Of a stretch of 64,000 bases of DNA, positions 49,226 through 59,250 are shown one piece after another. How positions within the stretch are numbered: position 1 is the first letter of the stretch; every line of letters starts with the position of its first letter. The stretch is from Austropuccinia psidii (lineage: Eukaryota; Basidiomycota; Pucciniomycetes; Pucciniales; Sphaerophragmiaceae), in the NCBI GenBank assembly GCA_023105745.1, contig JALGQZ010000018.1:10925338-10989337 (forward strand). The letters run 5' to 3'. The position numbers and the translations under genes are program-made. The notes under the pieces are model-generated. The model searched no databases and had not been told where the DNA came from. It saw only the letters and a program-made list of their open reading frames with translations.

Positions 49226-50496
49226 GACTCCAGACTATGCTTCCCACCACAATAAGTACACAAGCCCTCCTTGATTCTTCTTTCTTTTTCAGAACCTTTC
49301 AACTTGAAGTCCTTATTCAACAAGGAAGAGTGGGGCTTGTCCCGCTTTTAAGCATGAAAATTCTTCTTCTTGTGACTTGAGCTTGAAGAATTTTGACGGT
49401 GAGAAGAACTTGACTTTGAGGCTTCAGGCTTCTTCTATTGATGATGATTCTTCTCCTTTTGCCTCTCATTGTACCCGGTATCAAGTTTCAGGGTAACGTC
49501 CATTAAGTCTTGAAGAGAATCAATATTTGAAGGATGGGAGGCCAATTGATCCAGAATCCTGGATGGAAATCCCTTCCTGAAATGATGGATGAGAGCTCTT
49601 TCACCCCAATCCCCGATTCTTGAGACTAAGCTTCCAAAATCAGCAATTTATAGTGATACATTCCCTCCTTCTTTCATTCTTAAGGAATCCAACTCTGCTT
49701 CTGCTTTTCTGACTTCATTTGGGTCCCCAAACAAAGTGAAGAGTTGTGATTCAAATAAATTTCAATAATTGAGAAGGTATTTGGGATCTTGATTGGTGAG
49801 ATTGGAAAGATAAGGCTCAATCCATTTTGCAGCCCTGCCAATATGAAATGAAGTGGCATAAAGAACCTTCTTCCTGTCTTGAGAGAAGTTTGCCGGATCA
49901 TTATGAAAAATCAATTGACAAGACTGGATAAAGCTTCTGACTTTGAAGGGCTGAGTCCCATCAAAGCATTCTGGTGCCTTCATAGATGGAGTCTTGAAGG
50001 CTTGTGGTCTTGATGAATCAGAAGAAGAAGCTGCTTGAAGATTGGCCATAATCTGAGTCATTTGCTGCATAATGGCCAATAAAGATGGTTCAGATTGATG
50101 AGAGACAGGCTGATTAGACTGGGCTAGAGTTGGTCCTCCAGTACCTTGGGATTCCCTCACTGGAGCAGGAACCCCTTCAGTACCATCAGACTCTTCCTCT
50201 TCCACATACCTCTCCTCCTCCTCTTCACTATCTTCACCTGGACCTTTGAATCTAGTCCTTGAAATGCCTGGAAAACTACCAACTACTCCTGAGAAAGAAT
50301 TTGATCTTCTTGGCATGCTTCCTTCCTTCCTGGATGGTGCTGCTCCTTCCATGCGGGGTCCTCTTTCTAATTGGGCCCTCAGTTGAGGAACTGCTGGGGT
50401 GCAATCAAGAGGAACTCTTGTAGTAGGCATAAGAACAGCTTGAGTTCGAGCCTGAGATCTGGTCTGTCTTGCAGGAGGTGAGTGTTGGAGTGGCAT
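49200..50496 (-). pseudogene. A2 gag
   Basis: Starts MPLQHSPPARQTRSQA at 50496. An acidic EEEEERYVEEEES stretch is followed by a Retrotrans_gag-type capsid (ECFDGTQPFKVRSFIQSCQ, RAAKWIEPYLSNL). A TAA after KYLLNY (49762) interrupts it. The frame resumes with LFTLFGDPNEVRKAEAEL and AERALIHHFRKGFPSRI-like sequence, with further stops near 49440 and 49350. It ends in a zinc knuckle CTYCGGKHSLESC (about 49260-49222). Confidence 0.88.
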
Positions 50497-51285
50497 GATT
50501 GAATAAGAATAAAGAATAAAATTTAAATTAATATGATCAAAGCTTGAATAAAAACTTGAGGCAAAACCAAAATAGTCTTGAGGATCAAATCAAATCAAAT
50601 CTTGAGGGAAAAAATCAATGAATCAATTAGAATCTTCAGGTACGTCAATCAATCAAAGTCAAATGAGTCTTGAAGTCAAAATCAATATCAATGAAAAATC
50701 TTGAAGTCAATAAAATCAATCAATCAATCAATAAAAATCAAATCTTGCAGAGAAAATCAATCAGTCAAATGAATTCTTGAATCAAAATCAATTTATGTCA
50801 ATTCTTGATGTGAAATTCAGCAAAATCAATGAGAACTCTTCAGGTCAGTCAATTTTCTTGAATTAAATGTCAATTATATCAAATCAGTCAATCAAATCAA
50901 TTATCAAGTGAATTCTTCCTGAAAATCAAAATTCTTGAAGAAAAAATCAAATTGAATCCTGATATGAAGAGCGTGTCTGAATAATCTGATGAGCAATTTG
51001 AAAATCAAAATGATAACACGCCTGAAAGAAGGATAAAAGATGAGATTTATGATTGAGATTAAGATTGAAAAAGATAACAAAAAATAAAAATTGGGTCAGC
51101 TTTCAATTTTCAGAATGAAGAATGAATGAGAGAAAATTGAGAGGTGACAAAGAATCATTAAATTCATAAGCATTAAAGATTCATAATTTTGAAGAATGAA
51201 TGAATGAAATTGATGAAGAATGAATGAATAAAATGATGAAGAATGAATGAATAGAATGAAAGAAATTATCAGTTAATTAATATAA
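50497..51285 (-). promoter_or_regulatory. A2 leader with self-priming primer-binding site
   Basis: No gene. Many AATCAAATC and GAATGAATGA words make it low-complexity. At the LTR edge, 51270-51284 reads CAGTTAATTAATATA on the plus strand. Its exact reverse complement TATATTAATTAACTG is inside the LTR at 51673-51687. So the RNA start in the LTR would be complementary to the site just downstream of the 5' LTR, as in Tf1/sushi self-priming. No TGG-type tRNA site is present at this position. Confidence 0.65.
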
Positions 51286-52871
51286 TGTCACAGGGGCTCT
51301 TATGGAAGCAAGAGGGCCTGGCACTCAGGAATCAAGAACTCACTTGGAGGGCTCCAAAAGATGAAGGAATAATAAAGATTTAATTTCTTTAAAGAAGAAT
51401 GGAAAAGACAAGTATGCCAAAGATAAAAGAAAAGAATAAAAGGCCAAAGGCCAAAGATAATAAAGGAAGCCAAAGGCCAAGAAGCCAACCAAGTGAATCC
51501 TCAATTCACTGTTTCAACCTGCCAGAAAAGGAATGGAATTAGTAAAGCATATGACCACCAATATCCACTGACAGCTGAGGAAGAAAAAGAGAAAGGTTGC
51601 TAATGACTGACTTAAGATTATCAGTATTAACTTTAATAAGGTAAAAGAAAATAAAGATAAAAATAAATCCAATATATTAATTAACTGGGGAAAAAGTCAC
51701 CAGGTGCTGAAAGGTGGCCAGTATAGGTGAAAAACTGAAATACTGATCCTGGAATGTGAATCAATTGACTGTATTGTCTGAATCAGGAAATACAGTTCTG
51801 GCCATCTTGAAATTTGAACTGTGTGATGTAATTCCCACAGTGGAATATGAAATGGCCCAATTGGGCCAAGGCCATACAGGTTGATTGAAGGGGGCCTGTC
51901 AGCCTGTGACTCAAAACAGAGCACCAGCATGACATCCAACATACCATAAGTAATGGTATGAGGATTATTGGACAAATATAGCCAATACAAGAAGATTATA
52001 AAGAGGAAACCTCCTCAAATATAATAAGAAAGGACAAAGATATGCCCTATCAAAGATAAGACCAAATAAGCAAAAACTCTTATTCTAGCCTCTAATCTAA
52101 CTTATACATATTTCATGAAACCCCAACCAGAATGGTTTTTTTCTTGAAGCTCTAAGGGAGAGCTATCCAATGGTATCATCTATTCATCTGTAGCACTCCT
52201 AAATCAGGAGATACCATTATACCACCTTTTTTCACCAACAACCCCTCAAAGGTGTAGGAGGGCTTGTACAAAACTGTACAAAAGTATAACCAAATTAAAG
52301 ATATAAAAAGGAGCTTTAATTTGAGATACATTAGACCTCTGTATCTCTTAAATTGACTGAGGGATCTTGGTTCAAAGGTTTAACAACCAAAAATACAGAT
52401 ATTCTGAAAACAAGAAAGTAAACAAACCCCTGTATCTTTGGCATACACTCATACAACTGTACAGTGTAATATACCAAACTGTAGAGCTAATCAAGCCCTA
52501 CAAAACTGTATCATCAGAATACAGATATCTTCCAAATTGGAGAAGATATCTGGCATGGAAGTTTTTGAAGCCTCATACTGATGTACAAAATTACATCCAA
52601 AAACTTAAAACCCTTATAACTTTTGCTATTTGAAAGAAGGGTAAACATGAAGCATACCAAATTGAAGAGCTCATTAAGCCCTTCAATTCTGTGCTCTTGG
52701 TTTCTTGATATCTCAAAAACTGACTAAGATATCTTGGTTGGAAGTATTTTGACCAATACTGGTCTGTACCAAACCTGTACCAACCAGTACTGGCTTGATA
52801 CTTGAAATAATGGTTGTTTAAAGCTTAAACCCGCCCAGAATGACTAATATTAGTCATCCAGACACTCTGGA

Positions 52872-52979
52872 CACGTCACAATGGTGCTGACGTGGCCTGT
52901 GAAAAGTTTTTTCACCCTGTATTGATCCAGAATGATCATTTGTGGTCCAAAAACCACAATTCTGACTATGCTGACGTCA
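52872..52979 (+). promoter_or_regulatory. bZIP/CRE-type site cluster in E LTR
   Basis: CACGTCA (52872-52878) and TGACGTG (52888-52894) form an inverted pair. A perfect palindrome TGACGTCA (52972-52979), the classic CREB/ATF site, follows about 100 bp before the TATA-like box. All recur in the 3' LTR (+5859). Regulation by a bZIP factor is inference. Confidence 0.5.
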
Positions 52980-53077
52980 GAATTGATGGTACAGAACCAC
53001 AACCCAGCCTCCAGAGTGAACATTTTTACTCTGTAGACGTGTGAAGAGCCTACCAGTCTTTCACAGTCCTCAGAGGA

Positions 53078-53085
53078 GATAAAAG
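53078..53085 (+). promoter_or_regulatory. TATA-like box of E LTR
   Basis: GATAAAAG in a G/A-rich context, repeated at 58937-58944 and conserved at the matching place in B LTRs (GATAAAAAG at 9732; GATAAAAGG near 42138). It is about 310 bp before the LTR end, a plausible core promoter spacing. Confidence 0.5.
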
Positions 53086-53391
53086 CAGGTCTTTCCTCAC
53101 TGGAAAAGACTCATCTTATCATGAATTAACATCCTTACGTAGTAAAACTGTCTTATACCAGTAGTACTCTTAGGATTATATTGATATAATTAAAATAATT
53201 AATTATTGTAGTGTTTCTTTACAGTCAAAGATATTAGAGCATTGCAACCCAGGTCCTCAATAGACTCATCACCACTGTTACCACTTAGCAGTAGGACCTG
53301 AAGATTTGATTTATTACTTTTTTGTGTGTCACAGTCATAGTGCTAGCTTGTATTTACTATTTTTAAGCTACTACATAGACTCACCCTGACA

Positions 53392-54935
53392 TTTTGGGGG
53401 CCTGGCCGTTGTTTTAACCTATTCCGGACCTATTTTGGCGATTTTTGGATCATTTTCACCATTTTTGAAGGTTCTTTACTATAAAAGTAAGTACAATTTC
53501 GAGTTTTTTTCATTTTTTAACTAATTTTCATCTCTTATATTATAAAAATATAATATATATTTTTTATATATTGTATTTTATCAAAATATATTAAATAATA
53601 TATTTTATTTTATTTTTGAGTATTTATACTCTTCAAAACTTTATATTGCAATTTTCACGAAAATTAATAATAATAAATAATTATTATTAATTTTCCAAAG
53701 TTATTTTTATATACAAACAGTATATTTAAATAAAAAAACATTATTTTTTACCAAATTGTGTAAAAATTAATTTAAATAATAATATTTATTGTAAATCAGC
53801 AATAAATATTGAAATAATAATTTTATTATTTCAATTCTTTAATATTCAAATTGAATATTATTGAAGAAGATCTTTTTTTACTCAAGTTGAGGAAAAATTG
53901 ATTAAAATTTCTTTTTTTGATAAATAATCAAAAAAAATCTTAATAATAATAAGTCATTATTATCAATTTACCACGAAAATTGATAATAATAAGTAATTAT
54001 TATTAAATTCTCAAACTTATTTTTATATACAAATAGTATATTTAAATAGAAAAGTATAATTAATTTTTACCAAATTGTGTAAAATTAATTTAAATCATAA
54101 TATTTATTGTAAACCAACAATAAATATTTAAATAATAATTTTATTATTATTTCAATTCTTTAATATTCAAATTGAATATTATTGAAGAAGAATCTTTCTA
54201 CTCAAGTTGAGGAAAAATTCATCAATTTTAATAATAATAAGTCATTATTATTAACTTCCCAAACTTATTTTTATATACAAATAGTATATTTAAATAGAAA
54301 GTATAATTAATTTTTACCAAATTGTGTAAAATTAATTTAAATCATAATATTTATTGTAAACCAACAATAAATATTTAAATAATAATTTTATTATTATTAT
54401 TTCAATTCTTTAATATTCAAATTGAATATTATTGAAGAAGAATCCTTTCTACTCAAGTTGAGGAAAAATTCATCAATTTTTTTTAAAATAAAAAAAATAA
54501 AAAAATAAATAAAAAATAAGTAAATAACTTATCAATAATATTCAAGTTTAATAATATAAATACTTTACTTATAAAAATAAGTGAAACAAAACTGTTATTT
54601 CTTCAAAAAATAAAAAATAAAATAATAATAATAATAAATAATTAAAACTCAAATATCAAACCAAACTCAGAAGAAATAACAGTAAGGAATTGGAAATTTT
54701 GTTTATTCAAATTGAATTACAAACCTTCTCCATTTTCTTTCAAAGTGGAAAAAATACATTCCATTTGAGACAAAATCACAGTGAAATTCATCTGTACCAG
54801 CCTCAAAGACAAGGAGGCAGTACCAACTCCCAAGCAAATTGCCAAAGAGTATAAAGCAGAAATCAGTCCAAGGGCCTTCTAAAGGTAAAGAAACCTTGGA
54901 AAATACAGAATTTTTGTCTTTTGTCATTTTTTAAC
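53392..54935 (+). other. Element E leader: primer site and A/T-rich tandem repeats
   Basis: Begins TTTTGGGGGCCTGGCC, a tRNA-type primer site as in C and D. Three tandem copies of an A/T-rich unit follow; the marker ACTTATTTTTATATACAAA recurs at about 53697, 54016 and 54265. Each copy contains AATATTCAAATTGAATATT, an almost perfect palindrome, next to a conserved ACTCAAGTTGAGG. Role unknown; packaging or dimerisation is possible. The segment 54700-54930 is not A/T-rich and abuts the gag start. Confidence 0.7.
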
Positions 54936-57731
54936 ATGACAACTCCATTTCTCAGAGATCTTGGATACCCAAGAAATCAGCCAGAAATCTGGCAAAGAAG
55001 AAACAGAGGGAGAAGGCCACCCCCTTCTGGATCAAATAACCAACAAAGGACTTATTATCAGGAAACTCCTGCTCAAAGTCCTACCCCAAACCAAATTCAG
55101 CCCAGTCTAACAAAAAAATTGGACAGATGCAGGGAAAATAACTCATATTCATGTACTCCTAAAAGACTTTTTCACATGGAGTATGGACAGCAAAACCTTA
55201 ACCATGGGAGTATCATGGGAGGAAATTGGAATAATGAGGCAAAAATTATAAGTCAATCTTATTACTTGCCAAAAGATTCTGGAAGAAATGAAAAGTTGGA
55301 ATCTCAACAGCCATTTCATACTCTCAGAAGAGACTTGAATCAGAGGGAATCAAACAGAAATCCAAGCCATAGAGAATTCTTGGCATATGGAAGAGCCCAA
55401 TCTGATTCAGGAACACCAAGGCATGGAAGAAGAAATGCCATCTTTCCCGCATCAGTCCAACAGCTACAGGACTTTAAATCTAAAGGACAATATTTCCAGG
55501 ACTCTCCAGTCATCCCTGGTGGTTTCCAGCAGAGGAAATGGAGCCCTAGTAGAGAACAAGAATTCTTTCAGGAAGGAGAAGATAGAATCAGATCCTTTGA
55601 TGAAACAATGAATAAACTTAGTCCAAGAGGAACACAAATCCTAAAAGACACTGTACCTACCAATAGTGTTAGCTCAGAATCAATTGATCCTCAGCTTAAG
55701 CCTATTGATGATAAAATACCCCCTCAAAAATTTGAAACCACAGATTCCAGAGGTAGTAGTTTCATATGGTCCAACATGGGTAAATTCATGGATTGGACAT
55801 ATGATCATGTTCAAGAAGTGACTTCAGAAATGAAAACACTCAAGGAAGAAAATTCCTTCCAAGCAACAGTCATAGAAGACTTGAACACAAATCTATCCAG
55901 AATTTGGGCAGAATTTGAAACTAAAAACAGACAGTTGAACTCAATACTAGAGGAACAACAAGCTGTGAGAAGAGATTTAAGAAATATCCAATCTCAACAG
56001 GAAATCCTGGAAAAAGAAGTGGATTTTCTCTATAAAAAGGAGGAAAAAGAAGATAATTTCTTCCCTCAAACAACTCAAGAGGATAAACCAATCACCAAAG
56101 TAAAAGAGGAAGAATCAGAAAACCAAGCTCCTGAATCCCAGGATCCAAAGTTAAGGTCTGAGTCTATTTACCAAAATGGTGAGAACCTCAGTTACTCTGA
56201 CAAACAAGCATTGAAGCAATTACCTGATGTGGTAAATTGGCCTAAATTCTCAGGAATTGGAGAATATGATCATATGGAGCTTATTGATTATATTAATGGA
56301 CTTTTTGTTGATGTACCAAAGATACCAGACTACTGGATTACCACAAGACTCAACACTGCATTCAGAGGCCATGCAAATATATGGTACACTGAAATGAAAG
56401 AGATACATGGTAGGAAAAGCTGGCCATGGTGGAGAAACCAAATAATACAAAAGTACAGCAATGGTACTTGGATTTGGCAAAAAACCATCTCTTTTGAGAG
56501 TGACAGATACTCTACAGAAAAAGACCCTTATGAATGGTGTCTTAAACAAACCAAAAGACTCAAATCTATTGATCCAAACATGACAATAGAGATGAGAAAT
56601 AATAAGATTCTGACAAAACTTCCAGGAGACTTAGAACATGTAGTAAAGTGCAGATGCAGCAAAATAAGCAGCATTGATGACATAGCAAATGTCATACAAG
56701 ATGTCAGAAAAAAGACATCAATTGGCAGTAGTTCACCCTATAGGTCACATGATAGCAGAGAAAAACCAAAGATACTCATGGAAAAAGACCTCAAACCTAC
56801 TAATGGTGAAGAAGCACCAAGGAGAAGGAACACATGCCATAACTGTGGATCACCTGACCACTATGCAAATAATTGTCCCAAGGGAAAAAAGAAAATATTT
56901 GCAATAGAGGAAGAGTCATTAGAAGAACACATGGAGTACAAATCTGACTCTGACAGCATGGGAAATGGGCTAAGACAGGATTCAGACAGTGAATCAGAGC
57001 CTATTGAACAATATTTATTAGAGTATGAGGATGAGAAAACAGAATCAGTCGTAGGAAACTCTTTGAAACCAGAACTCATTCAACCCAAAAATGGGGAAGA
57101 CAGAAGTGGCAGAGCCATTGATGCTAAAGAGTATTTGGAAGTACCCAAAACTGGTATGGCCTTTATTTATGGAGCAAAATCAAAGCTTGATGTGTACATT
57201 GAAAATAAAAATCATCCTTTGATTTTTGACACAGGAGCAAATTGCTCAGTAGTAGCCAAAGAATACTTGGACAGACACTTTCCAATGTGGAATGCAGAGA
57301 TACTTTTAACAAAAGAAAGAAGCTTTAAAAGTGCTGCAGGCAAAATGAAGTCACTTGGAATAATCCAAAAAATAATTATAATACCACACAAAATGGGAAA
57401 CCTCAGATTACATATTGAATTTGTGGTACTTGAAAATGCTAATTTTGATGGATTTTTAATGGGTACAGAGTACCATAGAATCTATGGCATAAGCATACAT
57501 AATTCCCTAGAGAATTACTTGATAATTGGGCAAGACAAACACAGAAAGTTCTACTTTGAAACTGACAACCCCAATCAAATAAAAAGATATTCCAATAGGG
57601 ATTATTTAACAGAAAGAAGGAATAAACCACCAGAAAAAGACCAATGGGTAAAGCTAGATGATGTTTCAGATAAAGATTCTTTTTTGAAAGGATCAAGAGC
57701 CTCCATAAGGACAAAAGAGTCTCATCAATGA
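54936..57731 (+). CDS. Element E Gag-protease protein with fused Pol tail (931 aa)
   Basis: One uninterrupted frame from ATG 54936. The N-terminal third is Gln/Asn/Ser-rich; a coiled-coil-like stretch spans about residues 300-370. The capsid core is at about 430-600 (WPKFSGIGEYDHMELIDYI, GRKSWPWWRNQIIQKYSNG, LPGDLEHVVKC). A canonical CCHC knuckle (CHNCGSPDHYANNC) starts at residue 634. An aspartic protease with D-T-G-A-N is at 765, with FLMGTEYHRIYGISI after it. The last about 40 residues (KDQW ... SRASIRTKESHQ) match the extreme C-terminus of B pol (KDKW ... [11 protein letters not shown]). RT, RNase H and integrase are thus missing between protease and tail, without loss of frame. The protein should assemble virus-like particles and cleave itself. 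The stop lies 24 bp before the 3' LTR. Confidence 0.93.
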   Translation: MTTPFLRDLGYPRNQPEIWQRRNRGRRPPPSGSNNQQRTYYQETPAQSPTPNQIQPSLTKKLDRCRENNSYSCTPKRLFHMEYGQQNLNHGSIMGGNWNNEAKIISQSYYLPKDSGRNEKLESQQPFHTLRRDLNQRESNRNPSHREFLAYGRAQSDSGTPRHGRRNAIFPASVQQLQDFKSKGQYFQDSPVIPGGFQQRKWSPSREQEFFQEGEDRIRSFDETMNKLSPRGTQILKDTVPTNSVSSESIDPQLKPIDDKIPPQKFETTDSRGSSFIWSNMGKFMDWTYDHVQEVTSEMKTLKEENSFQATVIEDLNTNLSRIWAEFETKNRQLNSILEEQQAVRRDLRNIQSQQEILEKEVDFLYKKEEKEDNFFPQTTQEDKPITKVKEEESENQAPESQDPKLRSESIYQNGENLSYSDKQALKQLPDVVNWPKFSGIGEYDHMELIDYINGLFVDVPKIPDYWITTRLNTAFRGHANIWYTEMKEIHGRKSWPWWRNQIIQKYSNGTWIWQKTISFESDRYSTEKDPYEWCLKQTKRLKSIDPNMTIEMRNNKILTKLPGDLEHVVKCRCSKISSIDDIANVIQDVRKKTSIGSSSPYRSHDSREKPKILMEKDLKPTNGEEAPRRRNTCHNCGSPDHYANNCPKGKKKIFAIEEESLEEHMEYKSDSDSMGNGLRQDSDSESEPIEQYLLEYEDEKTESVVGNSLKPELIQPKNGEDRSGRAIDAKEYLEVPKTGMAFIYGAKSKLDVYIENKNHPLIFDTGANCSVVAKEYLDRHFPMWNAEILLTKERSFKSAAGKMKSLGIIQKIIIIPHKMGNLRLHIEFVVLENANFDGFLMGTEYHRIYGISIHNSLENYLIIGQDKHRKFYFETDNPNQIKRYSNRDYLTERRNKPPEKDQWVKLDDVSDKDSFLKGSRASIRTKESHQ

Positions 57732-57743
57732 TGAGCCTTTTTT

Positions 57744-57755
57744 GGAGGGAGGGTA
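57744..57755 (+). promoter_or_regulatory. Element E polypurine tract
   Basis: GGAGGGAGGGTA directly before TGTCAGCC, preceded by a T run, identical in layout to B1 (8628-8639). Confidence 0.8.
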
Positions 57756-59250
57756 TGTCAGCCTGTGACTCAAAACAGAGCACCAGCATGACATCCAACA
57801 TACCATAAGTAATGGTATGAGGATTATTGGACAAATATAGCCAATACAAGAAGATTATAAAGAGGAAACCTCCTCAAATATAATAAGAAAGGACAAAGAT
57901 ATGCCCTATCAAAGATAAGACCAAATAAGCAAAAACTCTTATTCTAGCCTCTAATCTAACTTATACATATTTCATGAAACCCCAGCCAGAATGGTTTTTT
58001 TCTTGAAGCTCTAAGGGAGAGCTATCCAATGGTATCATCTATTCATCTGTAGCACTCCTAAATCAGGAGATACCATTATACCACCTTTTTTCACCAACAA
58101 CCCCTCAAAGGTGTAGGAGGGCTTGTACAAAACTGTACAAAAGTATAACCAAATTAAAGATATAAAAAAGAGCTTTAATTTGAGATACATTAGACCTCTG
58201 TATCTCTTAAATTGACTGAGGGATCTTGGTTCAAAGGTTTAACAACCAAAAATACAGATATTCTGAAAACAAGAAAGTAAACAAACCCCTGTATCTTTGG
58301 CATACACTCATACAACTGTACAGTGTAATATACCAAACTGTAGAGCTAATCAAGCCCTACAAAACTGTATCATCAGAATACAGATATCTTCCAAATTGGA
58401 GAAGATATCTGGCATGGAAGTTTTTGAAGCCTCATACTGATGTACAAAATTACATCCAAAAACTTAAAACCCTTATAACTTTTGCTATTTGAAAGAAGGG
58501 TAAACATGAAGCATACCAAACTGAAGAGCTCATTAAGCCCTTCAATTCTGTGCTCTTGGTTTCTTGATATCTCAAAAACTGACTAAGATATCTTGGTTGG
58601 AAGTATTTTGACCAATACTGGTCTGTACCAAACCTGTACCAACCAGTACTGGCTTGATACTTGAAATAATGGTTGTTTAAAGCTTAAACCCGCCCAGAAT
58701 GACTAATATTAGTCATCCAGACACTCTGGACACGTCACAATGGTGCTGACGTGGCCTGTGAAAAGTTTATTCACCCTGTATTGATCCAGAATGATCATTT
58801 GTGGTCCAAAAACCACAATTCTGACTATGCTGACGTCAGAATTGATGGTACAGAACCACAACCCAGCCTCCAGAGTGAAAATTTTCACTCTGTAGACGTG
58901 TGAAGAGCCTACCAGTCTTTCACAGTCCTCAGAGGAGATAAAAGCAGGTCTTTCCTCACTGGAAAAGACTCATCGTATCATGAATTAACATCCTTACGTA
59001 GTAAAACTGTCTTATACCAGTAGTACTCTTAGGATTATATTGATTTAATTAAAATAATTAGTTATTGTAGTGTTTCTTTACAATCAAAGATATTAGAGCA
59101 TTGCAACCGAGGTCCTCAATAGACTCATCACCACTGTTACCACTTAGCAGTAGGACCTGAAGATTTGATTTATTACTTTTTTGTGTGTCACAGTCATAGT
59201 GCTAGCTTGTATTTACTATTTTTAAGCTACTACATAGACTCACCCTGACA
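57756..59250 (+). repeat. Element E 3' LTR
   Basis: 1495 bp. Differs from the 5' LTR by 11 substitutions and no indel. Repeats the CRE palindrome (58831-58838) and TATA-like box (58937-58944). Confidence 0.95.

Larger units (their letters stand above)
51897..53391 (+). repeat. Element E 5' LTR
   Basis: 1495 bp, TGTCAGCCTGTGACTC to CACCCTGACA. An 88-codon frame (52367-52633) recurs in the 3' LTR, but that only reflects LTR duplication. Confidence 0.95.
51897..59250 (+). mobile_element. Element E: young non-autonomous Gag-protease retrotransposon
   Basis: 7354 bp with equal 1495-bp LTRs differing at 11 positions by my count (0.7%), a perfect GGGCC target duplication (51892-51896 and 59251-59255), primer site, purine tract and one intact reading frame. 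There is no RT, RNase H or integrase. The LTR start matches family B, and the protein end matches the B pol C-terminus. It fits a trans-mobilised element derived from an autonomous parent by internal deletion, resembling the TR-GAG class known from plants. Confidence 0.93.

Noticed and set aside
52367..52633. 88-codon frame in the E 5' LTR, identical in the 3' LTR (58226-58492)
   Set aside because: The LTRs are 99% identical copies, so identity is no evidence of coding; it starts in the untranscribed part and has no recognisable features.
54703..54927. 74-codon minus-strand frame before the E gag start
   Set aside because: Opposite to the element's leader, no motif; probably the complement of a leader segment under base-composition bias.
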